Notes under the pieces: generated by a model | Told to the model about the DNA's origin: nothing | Databases searched by the model: none | The model's input: the letters and a program-made list of their open reading frames with translations, nothing else | Position numbers and translations under genes: made by a program | DNA from: Chryseobacterium cheonjiense | GTDB lineage: Bacteria; Bacteroidota; Bacteroidia; Flavobacteriales; Weeksellaceae | Direction of reading: 5' to 3' | NCBI RefSeq assembly: GCF_012927265.1 | Contig: NZ_JABBGF010000005.1 | Location: forward strand, 1 to 64,000 | Length of the DNA: 64,000 bases | Shown: positions 25,575 to 34,721 of the stretch, piece by piece | How positions within the stretch are numbered: position 1 is the stretch's first letter | Layout: each line of letters opens with the position of its first letter

Positions 25575-26453
25575 TTAAAAATTTTTAAATTTATCTTTAG
25601 GTAAAAAGTAAAGGCTTTGCTTTGCAGTTCCCAAAGGCGAATGAAACTTTTCCCCTGAAATATAAACACCTGCTTCATCAACTGCAATTCCTTCAATCTG
25701 ACCAATTGACAGGGCGCTTCCCAGGTAATATCTTTCCGGAATTTCTTTGAAAAAAACTCCCGGTTCTGTTTCCGTGAAAATATTCAGAAACACTTCTGTT
25801 TTCTTTGTATAGCCGATGAGGTACAATTTCTTATTGTAATAGGAGGCATCGGTAACTAAAAAATTGGTTTTGAAAGATTCTGTTTTCTGCACCTGCTGTT
25901 TTCCTGAAATTTCAGGATCAATGATATAATGTGTCGTTGATTTTGCAGTCCATTCTTTGCTAAAAAGATGAATTTTTCCGTTGAGGTAAATCATCGCTTC
26001 TGCATCAAAATTGGTTGAAGAGTAATTCGGAACAAATTCTTTTTGTTCGGGGTATTCAAATGAGATAATCTGAACAGAATCATCTTTTGAAGAATTATCA
26101 AACGGTAATTTGTAGATTTCAAGATCTCTTCGTGTGCCTCCGTTATTTCCGAAATCACCGATATAGAAATTGTTCCCGTCATTGGTTAAAGCTTCCCAGT
26201 CTTTGTTTTTGGCGTTTATTTTTATGGTGTTGGTAACTGCTCCGGTTGTTTTATCTAATTCAAAAAGTTCGGGAGAATTTCCGCTGTCATTGAATGTGTA
26301 AAGTTTTCCATTCATTAAACTCAAACCTGATGTTTCTTTAATCTTTTCATCCAGATAAGCAACTCTGAACTTCCTGATCTTTAAGGGCTCAGATTTTTGG
26401 GAAAATGAGAACGTGAAAATTGTGATGGTAATAATAAAGAAAAGCTTTTTCAT
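25575..26453 (-). CDS. Secreted beta-propeller-like protein
   Basis: 292 residues from the ATG at 26453, chosen because the signal peptide (MKKLFFIITITIFTFSFS) starts there; an earlier in-frame ATG at 26507 only adds a non-hydrophobic leader. The mature part has repeated strand-turn blocks (KETSGLSLMNGKLYTFNDSG, DWEALTNDGNNFYIGDFGNN, GQIEGIAVDEAGVYISGE) typical of esterase-like/SdiA-regulated propellers. Function is unknown. Downstream sequence to 25440 holds a short frame resembling a gene end, but it cannot be tied to a protein. Confidence 0.75.
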   Translation of the reverse strand: MKKLFFIITITIFTFSFSQKSEPLKIRKFRVAYLDEKIKETSGLSLMNGKLYTFNDSGNSPELFELDKTTGAVTNTIKINAKNKDWEALTNDGNNFYIGDFGNNGGTRRDLEIYKLPFDNSSKDDSVQIISFEYPEQKEFVPNYSSTNFDAEAMIYLNGKIHLFSKEWTAKSTTHYIIDPEISGKQQVQKTESFKTNFLVTDASYYNKKLYLIGYTKKTEVFLNIFTETEPGVFFKEIPERYYLGSALSIGQIEGIAVDEAGVYISGEKFHSPLGTAKQSLYFLPKDKFKNF

Positions 26454-26851
26454 AAGGTAAAAATATTTATTTAAATACAAATGCACTAATTTTTGCACTG
26501 ATTTCACTAATACTTTCTTTGCCTTATTTTCTAATTTTTTTCTGACTAATGAAGAATCTTATTTAATAAGTTTAAGCGTATTTGCTTTCGCAACGCTTTT
26601 ATTTTAAATGATTGCTTTTATTTTTTTGTTCCCAAAGGTACTTCCACAGGCTCAGCATAAACTAATAACACTCAGCAAATGATAGCAAAACCTAATATTA
26701 ATTATAATTTGTATTTTTTGATAATTAATGTTATACAGAAAAGTGTATAAATATCAAATAATTAAGGCAATAAAAAAGACGGACCAAGCCGCCTGAATTG
26801 ATTATATAGATTGTATTGAAAAATTCATTTTTGATTTAGAAAAAATTTAAC
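26454..26851. other. Intergenic region with decayed repeat
   Basis: About 400 AT-rich bases without a gene. At 26641-26665 CTTCCACAGGCTCAGCATAA is a degenerate member of the CTTCGACAGGCTCAGC family. Minus-strand GGCGG-cttggt-CCGTC followed by TTTTTT (26778-26793) is a weak candidate terminator for the sterol desaturase family gene. Confidence 0.4.
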
Positions 26852-27811
26852 TCACGCCGTTTTTTTCTGTATCTCCTGTTTCCTTTTATTTTTCTTTGCC
26901 CAATAATCTTTTTGATATTGCCTTACCGTTTTGCCGGTTCCGTCGTGTCGCCATCCGGGAGAATTAAAAATATAATTTACCCTATCGGAGATGGTCAAAC
27001 CAGGCTGCCTGATGTCTTTCCATATTCTTCGCCATTCGTATAAAAGAACGGTATCCGGTTTATTATCAGGCATTTTGGGATAGATTCCATATTTTACGGG
27101 AACATTGGGATCTTCTTTTTCAAAAGTTCCGAAGATTTTGTCCCAGATAATCAGGCACATGCCCATATTTCTGTCAAGATATTTAATGTTGCAAGCGTGA
27201 TGAACGCGATGATGAGAGGGAGTAACGAGAATATATTCCAGAATACCCATACTTTTTACGGTCTGTGTGTGAACCCAGGTTCCGTACACTTGACCGATTG
27301 CGTAAGCGACCATGATATGCCATGGATTAAACCCTAAAAAAGCGAGCGGGGAAAAATAAAGATACCGGTACAGCGGCTGTAGAACCGGACTTCTGAAACC
27401 TGTGGTGAGATTAAAGAACTCCGAGCTATGATGGGTAATATGTACCGCCCAAAACGCCCTGGAATGATGATCTACATAATGAAGGACATAGTAAGCGAAA
27501 TCCGTAATAATAAAGCAAAGCAATCCGTACCATACTGTATATTCCCATGAAAAAAGCCTGTGGTTGAAGAAGAAAAACATCACTCCCATGGCAAAAGCTT
27601 TCATCAGAATATCCAGCCCGAAGTTGAGTAACGCAAGATAAATATTTGTTGCAAGATCTTTTCCGTTGTAAAGCCTGACTTCGGCAACATGGCTGTAAAT
27701 CATTTCTGCCAGAATGATTGTTGCATGTACCGGAATCGACCATGCATAAATATTTTCAAGACCATCTTTCCCAAAAAAGTAATCTACCATTGTCACTTTT
27801 ATTTGGTACAA
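26852..27811 (-). CDS. Sterol desaturase / fatty acid hydroxylase superfamily membrane protein
   Basis: 319 residues with several membrane segments in the first 200 and the di-iron histidine clusters of the family: HYVDHH (about 117), HITHHSSEF (about 130) and THTQ...SHHRVHHACN (about 200). Members insert oxygen or a double bond into lipids using O2. The substrate is not deducible; in Flavobacteria relatives lie near carotenoid or lipid genes, but none is seen here. The Lys-rich tail after residue 300 is cytoplasmic. Transcribed in the same direction as rlmN but upstream of a separate gene. Confidence 0.88.
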   Translation of the reverse strand: MYQIKVTMVDYFFGKDGLENIYAWSIPVHATIILAEMIYSHVAEVRLYNGKDLATNIYLALLNFGLDILMKAFAMGVMFFFFNHRLFSWEYTVWYGLLCFIITDFAYYVLHYVDHHSRAFWAVHITHHSSEFFNLTTGFRSPVLQPLYRYLYFSPLAFLGFNPWHIMVAYAIGQVYGTWVHTQTVKSMGILEYILVTPSHHRVHHACNIKYLDRNMGMCLIIWDKIFGTFEKEDPNVPVKYGIYPKMPDNKPDTVLLYEWRRIWKDIRQPGLTISDRVNYIFNSPGWRHDGTGKTVRQYQKDYWAKKNKRKQEIQKKTA

Positions 27812-27865
27812 AGGTAATATTTTAAGAAAGCGTTAAGAATTTTTTTTAATTTTTTTAATGAAATT

Positions 27866-28915
27866 TTAATCCGTTGTTTTGTTGGCAAGCTGTCCACAGG
27901 CGGCATCTATATCGCCCCCGCGGCTTTTTCTTACCACGCACACAATACCTGCATTTTCAAGCTGACGGATATAATTTTCTTCCGCCTGTTTATTACACTG
28001 GTCGTATTTTCCGTCGCCAATAGGATTGTACTGAATTAAATTAACTTTAGAAGGAACCTGCTTGCAGTATTTGATGAGGGCTTTAATATCTTCATCTCCG
28101 TCATTAATACCTTTCCATACACAGTATTCAAAGGTAATAACAGAACCTGTTTTCTGATACCAGTATTGCAGCGCTTCCATAATCTCCGTTAAAGGAAACT
28201 TATCGGAAAATGGCATTATTTCATTTCTTTTAGCCTCAATAGCAGAGTGAAGTGACAGGGCGAGCTTTACTCTCAAATCGTCATCAGCAAGCATCTTAAT
28301 CATTTTCGGAATTCCCGATGTAGAAACGGTAATTCTTCTTGGTGACATTCCCAGACCTTCCGGCTGCGTAATTTTCCTGATTGCTTCCACTACATTCTTG
28401 TAGTTCATCATCGGCTCTCCCATTCCCATAAAGACAATATTGGAAAGCGGCCTGTTGAAATACATTTTGCTCTGGCTGTCGATTAAAGCAACCTGATCTA
28501 CAATTTCGGCCACTTCAAGGTTTCTCATTCTTTTGAGTCTTGCCGTTGCACAGAATTCGCAGTTTAAGGAGCATCCTACCTGTGAGGAAACGCAGGCTGT
28601 TGTTCTTGTTTCGGTAGGTATGAGAACAGATTCTACCAATAAACCATCGTGCAGCTTCACCCCATTTTTTATGGTTCCGTCGGTGCTTTTCTGGAGCTGA
28701 TCTACAGAAACCGGATTAATGGTATATTCTTCTGATATTTTTTCACGGAGGTTTTTCGAAAGATTTGTCATCTCATCAATCGAGTGGAGATTTTTACTCC
28801 ACAGCCAATCGTACACCTGCTTCGCACGGAAAGGTTTTTCTCCCAATGACATAAAATAGTCTTTGAGCTGATCAAGTGATAAAGTTCTGATATCTTTCAT
28901 ATAGGTAAGAGCCAA
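27866..28915 (-). CDS. rlmN: 23S rRNA (adenine2503-C2)/tRNA methyltransferase RlmN
   Basis: 349 residues from 28915, or 344 from the internal ATG at 28900 (MKDIRTLSLDQLKDYF), which fits the family start better. The radical-SAM cluster motif CxxxCxxC is CSLNCEFC; VFMGMGEPMMNY follows. The mixed-disulfide Cys pair is in TTACVSSQVGC and at the end GGDIDAACGQL. It methylates C2 of A2503 in 23S rRNA and of A37 in some tRNAs. Confidence 0.96.
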   Translation of the reverse strand: MALTYMKDIRTLSLDQLKDYFMSLGEKPFRAKQVYDWLWSKNLHSIDEMTNLSKNLREKISEEYTINPVSVDQLQKSTDGTIKNGVKLHDGLLVESVLIPTETRTTACVSSQVGCSLNCEFCATARLKRMRNLEVAEIVDQVALIDSQSKMYFNRPLSNIVFMGMGEPMMNYKNVVEAIRKITQPEGLGMSPRRITVSTSGIPKMIKMLADDDLRVKLALSLHSAIEAKRNEIMPFSDKFPLTEIMEALQYWYQKTGSVITFEYCVWKGINDGDEDIKALIKYCKQVPSKVNLIQYNPIGDGKYDQCNKQAEENYIRQLENAGIVCVVRKSRGGDIDAACGQLANKTTD

Positions 28916-28940
28916 GTTAAAAGTAAAAATTAAAAAGTTT

Positions 28941-29288
28941 TTACAACTTTGTGTTGTTAACTATTGTTGCTAAAATATTTTTTAATTCAGCGCTTTCATT
29001 TAATAATACTTGAAATTCTTCTGAATTATAACCGTCTAAATTTTTTAAAATCCGAAGCCAGAAATTGCTTTCCCGAGCTTCTCTTAAGGCAATTTTCACC
29101 TTATTTTTAAAATCTGCTTTTGAAGACCTGGCTTGTGATTCTTCATAATTTGCCCCTATCGAAGTGGCTGATTTTCCAAGTTGAAACCTAATTAACTTAC
29201 TTTCAGGATCATTTGGAAGTGTTCTTAAAAACTTAAGACAGTTCACGCCAAACATAAAAGTTCTTGCAAGTAAATCGTTTTGTTTCAT
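28941..29288 (-). CDS. Four-helix bundle protein (S23/intervening-sequence protein family)
   Basis: 115 residues, all helical: ARTFMFGVNCLKFLRTLPND, FQLGKSATSIGANYEESQAR, DFKNKVKIALREARESNFWL, LLNESAELKNILATIVNN. The SIGANYEESQARSxxDF signature defines the S23/avd-like family, first found in 23S rRNA intervening sequences and also near diversity-generating retroelements. Here it is free-standing between rlmN and queA; the function is not known. No reverse transcriptase is nearby. Confidence 0.9.
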   Translation of the reverse strand: MKQNDLLARTFMFGVNCLKFLRTLPNDPESKLIRFQLGKSATSIGANYEESQARSSKADFKNKVKIALREARESNFWLRILKNLDGYNSEEFQVLLNESAELKNILATIVNNTKL

Positions 29289-29335
29289 TTTGTGTTCTTT
29301 AACTTTTTACTTTTAACCTAGCTCTTTTTACTTTT

Positions 29336-30385
29336 TTATAAGATTAACATTGCATCTCCGTACGAGTAGAATTTGTATTTTTCTTTTACAGCTTCTTCAT
29401 AAGCATGCATTATAAAATCTCTCCCCGCAAATGCTGCAATCATCATGATTAAAGTAGATTTCGGAGTATGGAAATTCGTGATCATACAGTTGGCAACACC
29501 GAATTCGTGAGGAGGATAGATAAACTTATTCGTCCATCCGTGGAATGCAGAAATCTTTTTATTTGAAGATACTGAAGTTTCTAAAGTTCTCATGGTGGTG
29601 GTTCCTACCGCACAAACTCTTTTATGTGCATCAACTGCGTTATTGATAATCTGCGCATTTTTCTCGTCGATAAAGATCTCTTCAGACTCCATTTTGTGCT
29701 TGGAAAGATCTTCTACTTCAATCGGGTTAAAGGTTCCCAATCCAACATGAAGGGTAACTTCTGCGAAATCAATTCCTTTAATTTCCAGTCTCTTCATCAA
29801 ATGTCTTGAGAAGTGAAGTCCTGCTGTAGGTGCTGCTACTGCTCCTTCTACTTTCGCGTAGATGGTCTGGTATCTTTCAGCATCTTCCGGCTCAACTTCT
29901 CTTTTAATATATTTTGGAAGCGGTGTTTCTCCCAATTCTTTTAATTTAGCTCTAAATTCTTCATAAGAACCGTCGAACAAGAATCTCAAAGTTCTCCCTC
30001 TTGAAGTCGTATTGTCGATAACTTCCGCAACCAAAGATTCGTCTTCAGTAAAGAATAATTTATTTCCAATTCTGATTTTTCTTGCAGGATCTACCAATAC
30101 GTCCCAAACGCGGGTTTCTTTATCAAGTTCTCTTAATAGGAAAACTTCAATTTTAGCGCCCGTTTTTTCTTTATTTCCATAAAGACGTGCAGGAAAAACC
30201 TTGGTATTGTTAAAGATAAAAAGATCTCCTTCATCAAAATAATCAACAACATCTTTAAACAGTTTATGCTCGATGGTTTCAGTTTTTCTGTCCAAAACCA
30301 TTAATCTCGCTTCGTCTCTGTGTTCGGATGGGTGTTCTGCCAATAATTCTGCAGGAAGATCAAAATTAAAATCTGATGTTTTCAT
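29336..30385 (-). CDS. queA: tRNA preQ1(34) S-adenosylmethionine ribosyltransferase-isomerase QueA
   Basis: 349 residues, normal length. Family blocks are plain: FDLPAELLAEHPSEHRDEAR at the start, NTKVFPARLYG, VAAPTAGLHFS (about residue 180), LHVGLGTFNPIEVEDLSKHK, TNFHTPKSTLIMMIAAFAG near the end. It transfers the ribosyl part of SAM to preQ1 in the anticodon wobble position to give epoxyqueuosine. It shares orientation with rlmN, another tRNA/rRNA modification gene. Confidence 0.97.
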   Translation of the reverse strand: MKTSDFNFDLPAELLAEHPSEHRDEARLMVLDRKTETIEHKLFKDVVDYFDEGDLFIFNNTKVFPARLYGNKEKTGAKIEVFLLRELDKETRVWDVLVDPARKIRIGNKLFFTEDESLVAEVIDNTTSRGRTLRFLFDGSYEEFRAKLKELGETPLPKYIKREVEPEDAERYQTIYAKVEGAVAAPTAGLHFSRHLMKRLEIKGIDFAEVTLHVGLGTFNPIEVEDLSKHKMESEEIFIDEKNAQIINNAVDAHKRVCAVGTTTMRTLETSVSSNKKISAFHGWTNKFIYPPHEFGVANCMITNFHTPKSTLIMMIAAFAGRDFIMHAYEEAVKEKYKFYSYGDAMLIL

Positions 30386-30557
30386 TTTTTAAATTACGGT
30401 TTAAAAATTATCAATTACAAGATGTAATTTTCGGACTGCAAATATACGACATTCGTACCCCCTTTGTCAAGTATTATTTGCAATAGGGCAAAAAACCGTG
30501 GTTTTACGGGAAAGATTAGATTAAAAAAAATTGTATTTTGCAGTTTTAATTTACACT

Positions 30558-31250
30558 ATGAGCAAATATTCAATTGAATCTTTCGTCAACGAAACAAAAG
30601 AAAAACCCGAAAACAGAGATTACTTCGAACTGGAAAAACCCGCGTTGCTGGAAATCAACCTGAACAATCAGTCTGTATGGACGAAGACCGGAAGTATGGT
30701 AAGCTATATCGGTAATATTAATTTTGAAAGACAGGGAATGCTTTCCGGAGGTTTGGGAAATCTGCTAAAAAAAGCAATAAGCGGCGAAGGAGCGCGACTG
30801 ATGAAGGCGGAAGGTACAGGAAAACTGTACGTTGCGGACGAGGGAAAAAAGGTGCGCATTCTTTACCTTAATAATGAATCGGTTTGTGTAAACGGAAATG
30901 ATATTCTGGCTCATGAACAAAGCGTAAAAAGTGATATCACCATGCTGAAAAGCATTGCAGGTGTAATGTCCGGCGGACTTTTCCAGGTAAGATTATCGGG
31001 AACAGGGCATATTGCAGTCACGACACATGGTGAGCCTTTAACTTTAATGGTAACTCCGGAGGCACCGGTTTTTACGGATCCGAATGCAACGGTAGCCTGG
31101 TCCGGAAACCTGACACCCGAATTAAAGACCAATGTTTCTTTTAAAAGTCTTATCGGAAGAGGAAGCGGTGAAGAGTTTCAAATGAAGTTTTCCGGAAACG
31201 GATGGGTTTTGATACAGCCTTATGAGGAAGTGTACAGACTAGAAAAATAA
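30558..31250 (+). CDS. AIM24 family protein
   Basis: 230 residues from MSKYSIESFV; an in-frame ATG 27 bases earlier would add a non-conserved leader. The protein is a beta-rich AIM24/TIM-barrel-unrelated fold with signature blocks ARLMKAEGTGKLYVADEGKK, GGLFQVRLSGTGHIAVTTHG and GSGEEFQMKFSGNGWVLIQP. Bacterial members are of unknown function; the name comes from a yeast mitochondrial inner-membrane protein. Single gene, divergent from queA and ended by a terminator. Confidence 0.88.
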   Translation: MSKYSIESFVNETKEKPENRDYFELEKPALLEINLNNQSVWTKTGSMVSYIGNINFERQGMLSGGLGNLLKKAISGEGARLMKAEGTGKLYVADEGKKVRILYLNNESVCVNGNDILAHEQSVKSDITMLKSIAGVMSGGLFQVRLSGTGHIAVTTHGEPLTLMVTPEAPVFTDPNATVAWSGNLTPELKTNVSFKSLIGRGSGEEFQMKFSGNGWVLIQPYEEVYRLEK

Positions 31251-31264
31251 GGAATTTAATTTAT

Positions 31265-31292
31265 AAAAGCGGTTAAAATAGTAGCCGCTTTT
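31265..31292. terminator. Bidirectional terminator after AIM24 gene
   Basis: AAAAGCGG paired with CCGCTTTT over a 12-base loop, T-rich on the plus side. The convergent secreted-protein gene ends at 31308 and may use it as well. Confidence 0.65.
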
Positions 31293-31307
31293 CTTCTGTT
31301 TTTATTT

Positions 31308-31967
31308 TTACAACACAGAATTTTCACCTGTAAAGATCTTTACATTAATTTTTTCGCACTTTGAAAAATCATTCGTCATAATTACACCGTTTTTATAGTC
31401 AATTTCAGCATGTATAATTCTGTAATTATCAGAATCCAATTTAGAAAAGAGCGCATTATAAATTTTAGAGTGAATATTTGAAGTAAGGTCCATAAATCGA
31501 ATTCTCGGAGCAGAAAAGCCGATTTTTTCAACTAAAATCTTCAGTTCGAGATTTGCTTCTTTACTCTTATTTTTAGGATATGTTTTTACAGTATATAAAT
31601 TTCCACCATTATTTTCCACTTCAACCCTTTCAATCTTTATTTCATCCTGATATACTTTTATCGGAAATACTTTTTTTAACTTTAAACTTGAAAAATTACT
31701 ATTTTGATTAATGGAGTAGGTATAAAGTTTATTTTTTGCATAGTCATCTAATAAAAATGTTCTTTCAGCTTCTCCTGAAAAAGAATAATCGTATGCTATA
31801 AAATCCTTATTTTCTGAATTGAAATAAATAATATTATTTCTTGTATTTCCTTTATACCTGCCTCTTAGTTGAGTTTCTACATCGTAACATTTATAATCAA
31901 AATGATATTCCTGGGAAAAAGCATTAGCGAAGCTTAAAATAAGGAATAATAAGAGGAGTTTTTTCAT
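31308..31967 (-). CDS. Secreted protein of unknown function
   Basis: 219 residues from ATG at 31967 (MKKLLLLFLILSFANAFSQ, a clear signal peptide). That ATG overlaps the stop of the upstream glycosylase gene (ATGA), so the two are translationally coupled. The mature part is strand-rich with many Lys/Asn/Tyr and no motif I know. An in-frame start at 31991 would hide the signal peptide behind eight charged residues and is rejected. Confidence 0.75.
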   Translation of the reverse strand: MKKLLLLFLILSFANAFSQEYHFDYKCYDVETQLRGRYKGNTRNNIIYFNSENKDFIAYDYSFSGEAERTFLLDDYAKNKLYTYSINQNSNFSSLKLKKVFPIKVYQDEIKIERVEVENNGGNLYTVKTYPKNKSKEANLELKILVEKIGFSAPRIRFMDLTSNIHSKIYNALFSKLDSDNYRIIHAEIDYKNGVIMTNDFSKCEKINVKIFTGENSVL

Positions 31968-32452
31968 AGGTATTGTTTTATCTTCTTCCATTCTTCCAGT
32001 TTCTTTTCAAAAGACACGGTGTGGAGAGGACTGGTAGAAGGCAGCAAAAATACCGGAATTTTATAATTCTTACCTAAAATTTTTTGTAGATTTTTGTACG
32101 ATTTTCCGCCGTTGCAAAATATGGCTTTCATATTTAGATGATCTTCCAGCAATTCACCAATCTGATTGGCTTCTTCGTTCTTAATTTCAGAATCAAGACT
32201 TCCTTTTCTTTCACAGGAATCGATGACATCCCAAAGCGCGATATGATGTTTCTTTAATATCTGAATTCTTTGATTATAATCTTCCGTAAATTTTTCATTT
32301 AGTAATTCAAAAATAATCTTCCAGAATTTGTTTTGAGGATGACCGTAATACTGTTGCTTCTCCAGGGATTTAACACCCGGAATCGATCCTAAGATTATAA
32401 TTTTGGAATCATGGTCAATGATTGGAGGGAAAGAGAAAATTCTGCTTTGCAT
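31964..32452 (-). CDS. DNA-deoxyinosine (hypoxanthine) glycosylase, uracil-DNA glycosylase superfamily
   Basis: 162 residues from MQSRIFSFPPII. Motifs: ILGSIPGVKSLEKQQYYGHP (active-site loop, residues about 19-38), QNKFWKIIFELL, ALWDVIDSCERKGSLDSEI and the final LLPSTSPLHTVSF, the pattern of hypoxanthine/G:T-mismatch type glycosylases. It removes deaminated adenine from DNA for base excision repair. The longer frame back to 32497 runs into an intergenic hairpin repeat, so the shorter start is preferred. Coupled to the secreted-protein gene by a 4-base overlap. Confidence 0.88.
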   Translation of the reverse strand: MQSRIFSFPPIIDHDSKIIILGSIPGVKSLEKQQYYGHPQNKFWKIIFELLNEKFTEDYNQRIQILKKHHIALWDVIDSCERKGSLDSEIKNEEANQIGELLEDHLNMKAIFCNGGKSYKNLQKILGKNYKIPVFLLPSTSPLHTVSFEKKLEEWKKIKQYL

Positions 32453-32467
32453 ACTTTGAATTAATAA

Positions 32468-32533
32468 ATTTCGGCTGAAGCCTTGTTGTATTTTCAAACA
32501 AAAAGCGGGCTAAAGCCCGCTCCTATTGATATT
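32468..32533. repeat. Two-hairpin intergenic repeat (GGCTGAAGCC ... AGCGGGCTAAAGCCCGCT)
   Basis: A small GGCTGAAGCC hairpin, about 20 bases, then AGCGGGCTAAAGCCCGCT followed by CCTATTGATATTTTTATA. A second copy with compensatory changes (AGCGGACTAAAGTCCGCT, then GCTATTGATATCTTT) stands at 35655-35727. The paired changes show that the stem is selected as a structure. Confidence 0.75.
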
Positions 32534-32534
32534 T

Positions 32535-34529
32535 TTATAATGTTTCCTTTAACCAGTCGAAGAACTCCCTCTGCCAAACGAGACCATTCTGCGGGTGAAG
32601 CACCCAGTGATTTTCATTCGGGAAATATACCAGTTTGGATTTCAGTCCTCTCAGCTGTGCTGCCTGGAAAGCTTCCTGTCCCTGTTCGTAGGGAACCCTG
32701 TAGTCGATTCCTCCCTGAACAATCATAATTGGCTTGTTCCATTTATCCACAAAATTGCTTGGGTTAAATTCCGTGTATGCTTTAGGAAGCGGTTTTTCCC
32801 ACGGAGAACCAAGGTCCCAATTGGCAAACCAAAGCTCTTCCGTGGTAAGATACCAGGATTTCATATCAAACAATCCATCGTGAGCAATAAACGTTTTGAA
32901 TCTGTTTTCGTGGATTCCGGCTAACATGAATACACTGTATCCTCCGTAGCTTGCTCCTACAGCTGCTACTCTTTCACCATCCACGTAAGGTAATGTTTTG
33001 GCAAAGTCTGTTGCGGCAAGATAATCTCTCATGGGCTGACCGCCCCAGTCTTTGGATATTTCTTCATTCCATTTTGTTCCCCAGCCCGGCATTCCGCGAC
33101 GGTTTGGTGCTACAACGATATATCCGTTGGCAGCCATTAAGGCGAAATTCCATCTTGTACTAAAGAATTGTGTTAAAGCCGACTGTGGTCCGCCCTGGCA
33201 ATACACCAGTGTCGGGTATTTTTTATTCGGGTCGAAGTTGGGAGGATAATGGAACCATACCCCCATTTCCTTACCGTCCGAAGTTTTAACCATTTTAAGC
33301 TCAGATTTTCCCTGTGCCAGAGTTGCATACATCTCTTTATTGGCATCGGTTACCTGCTGCATTTCTCCGTTTTTGATATTGACCGAAAACAGGTCTGTTG
33401 CATGGTTGATGTCTGTTCTTCCTACCAATAATGACTTTTTCTGATCTGCAAAGATCTCATTTACGTCAAAATCACCTTTTGTGATCTGCTGAACTTTGGC
33501 ATTTTTAGGATCTAACGAAAACAGCTGTTTTGTTCCTCTGTAAGCCGCCGTGAAGTAAATATTCTTAGAATCTGCACTCCAGAACACATCACCGGAAACA
33601 CTTTCGTCCCATCCTGCGGTAAGGTTTGACACTTTAGATGTTTTCCAGTCCATGATTTTCACATCATTCTTATCCGCTTCATAACCATCTCTGGCCATGC
33701 TCTGCCAGATCAGCGATTTCCCGTCCGGACTGAATTTAGGATTTACATCGTATCCTTTGTTGGACTCCGTTAAATTTTTGGTTGTTCCTGTTGCAAGATC
33801 GTAAGCGAAAATATCTGTATTTGTGCTGGTGGAATACTCTTTTCCACTTTTAGGTTTTGTTACGTATAAAAGCTGTGAAGAGTCCGGACTCCAGATAAAA
33901 TCTTCAGCTCCGCCAAAGGGCCTTTGCGGGGAATCCCACATTTTCCCTTCCAGCAGATCTTTTGCAGCATCTGCTTTATCCGAAACATTTACTACAAAAA
34001 CATGATTGTATTTACCTTCATTGAAATAATCCCAATGTCTGTGGTTGAGGTCGGTATAAACCTGTGCTGTAGTTTTCGGGGTGTCTGAATATTTGTCTTT
34101 CCCCATTACTTTTTCCACCAGAACCTGTCTGCTGAAGGCTATTTTTTTACCGTCAGGAGAAATAACAACATTATCGGCTTCACCGATCGTATAAAATTCC
34201 GTCCAGGTTTTTGCATTGTCTTTAGAAAGAAAAATTTTATCGCCTTCCTGGGCATAAATCCCATTTTTATCCCACTGAATCAGGGCTTTTTTACCTAAAT
34301 CCATTTTTGCGGACTGATTATTCAGAACATTCAGAAAATAGGTTTCGTTTTTGGTTTTCTCTGTTTTAAGATCCACCTGCCCCACTTTATAAATAAGCGA
34401 AGACTGATCGGGTGAAACGGCCTGCACCCCAACTTTTTTTAAAGTCCAAAGGATTTCGGGCGTCATTACTTTTTGTGCATTCATTAAGAGCGGAGCTGCC
34501 AAAGCCAGCAGACTGTACTTAAGTTTCAT
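32535..34529 (-). CDS. S9-family prolyl oligopeptidase (dipeptidyl/acylaminoacyl peptidase type), secreted
   Basis: 664 residues. Signal peptide 1-18 (LLALAAPLLMNAQ). Residues about 30-400 form the WD40-like beta-propeller (ISPDGKKIAFSRQ, WSPDSSQLLYVTK, FSPDGKSLIWQSMA, WSADSKNIYFTAA). The alpha/beta hydrolase part holds the triad: Ser in AVGASYGGYSVF, Asp in IVQGGIDYRVPYEQG and His in NENHWVLHPQN. It cleaves short peptides in the periplasm or outside. Length and layout are normal for flavobacterial S9 peptidases. Single gene flanked by a repeat downstream. Confidence 0.95.
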   Translation of the reverse strand: MKLKYSLLALAAPLLMNAQKVMTPEILWTLKKVGVQAVSPDQSSLIYKVGQVDLKTEKTKNETYFLNVLNNQSAKMDLGKKALIQWDKNGIYAQEGDKIFLSKDNAKTWTEFYTIGEADNVVISPDGKKIAFSRQVLVEKVMGKDKYSDTPKTTAQVYTDLNHRHWDYFNEGKYNHVFVVNVSDKADAAKDLLEGKMWDSPQRPFGGAEDFIWSPDSSQLLYVTKPKSGKEYSTSTNTDIFAYDLATGTTKNLTESNKGYDVNPKFSPDGKSLIWQSMARDGYEADKNDVKIMDWKTSKVSNLTAGWDESVSGDVFWSADSKNIYFTAAYRGTKQLFSLDPKNAKVQQITKGDFDVNEIFADQKKSLLVGRTDINHATDLFSVNIKNGEMQQVTDANKEMYATLAQGKSELKMVKTSDGKEMGVWFHYPPNFDPNKKYPTLVYCQGGPQSALTQFFSTRWNFALMAANGYIVVAPNRRGMPGWGTKWNEEISKDWGGQPMRDYLAATDFAKTLPYVDGERVAAVGASYGGYSVFMLAGIHENRFKTFIAHDGLFDMKSWYLTTEELWFANWDLGSPWEKPLPKAYTEFNPSNFVDKWNKPIMIVQGGIDYRVPYEQGQEAFQAAQLRGLKSKLVYFPNENHWVLHPQNGLVWQREFFDWLKETL

Positions 34530-34672
34530 ATTGTTGATCGAATTTTTTGATTATGATATAAAGCTCATAATCCTGTTTATTTCAAAGTTTTCAAAGTTAC
34601 TTATTTTTACCATACAGCAAGAGAATATTCAAAGATAAAATTCTGTCAAAATTTGTACTGTTATATAAAAAA

Positions 34673-34696
34673 AAGAGTGAACCGAAGCTCACTCAT
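34673..34696 (-). terminator. Terminator of the holin-like gene
   Basis: GAGTGA-N8-TCACTC followed on the minus strand by eight T, 26 bases past the stop at 34722. Confidence 0.75.
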
Positions 34697-34721
34697 TATC
34701 AACCTTTGATATGTTTATGAT

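Noticed and set aside
25472..25705. 77-codon minus-strand frame overlapping the end of the propeller protein
   Set aside because: The other frame carries the conserved protein; the tail after 25575 may be a remnant but has no recognisable origin.
28941..29288. Diversity-generating retroelement accessory gene
   Set aside because: The S23/avd-like protein has no reverse transcriptase, template repeat or target gene nearby.
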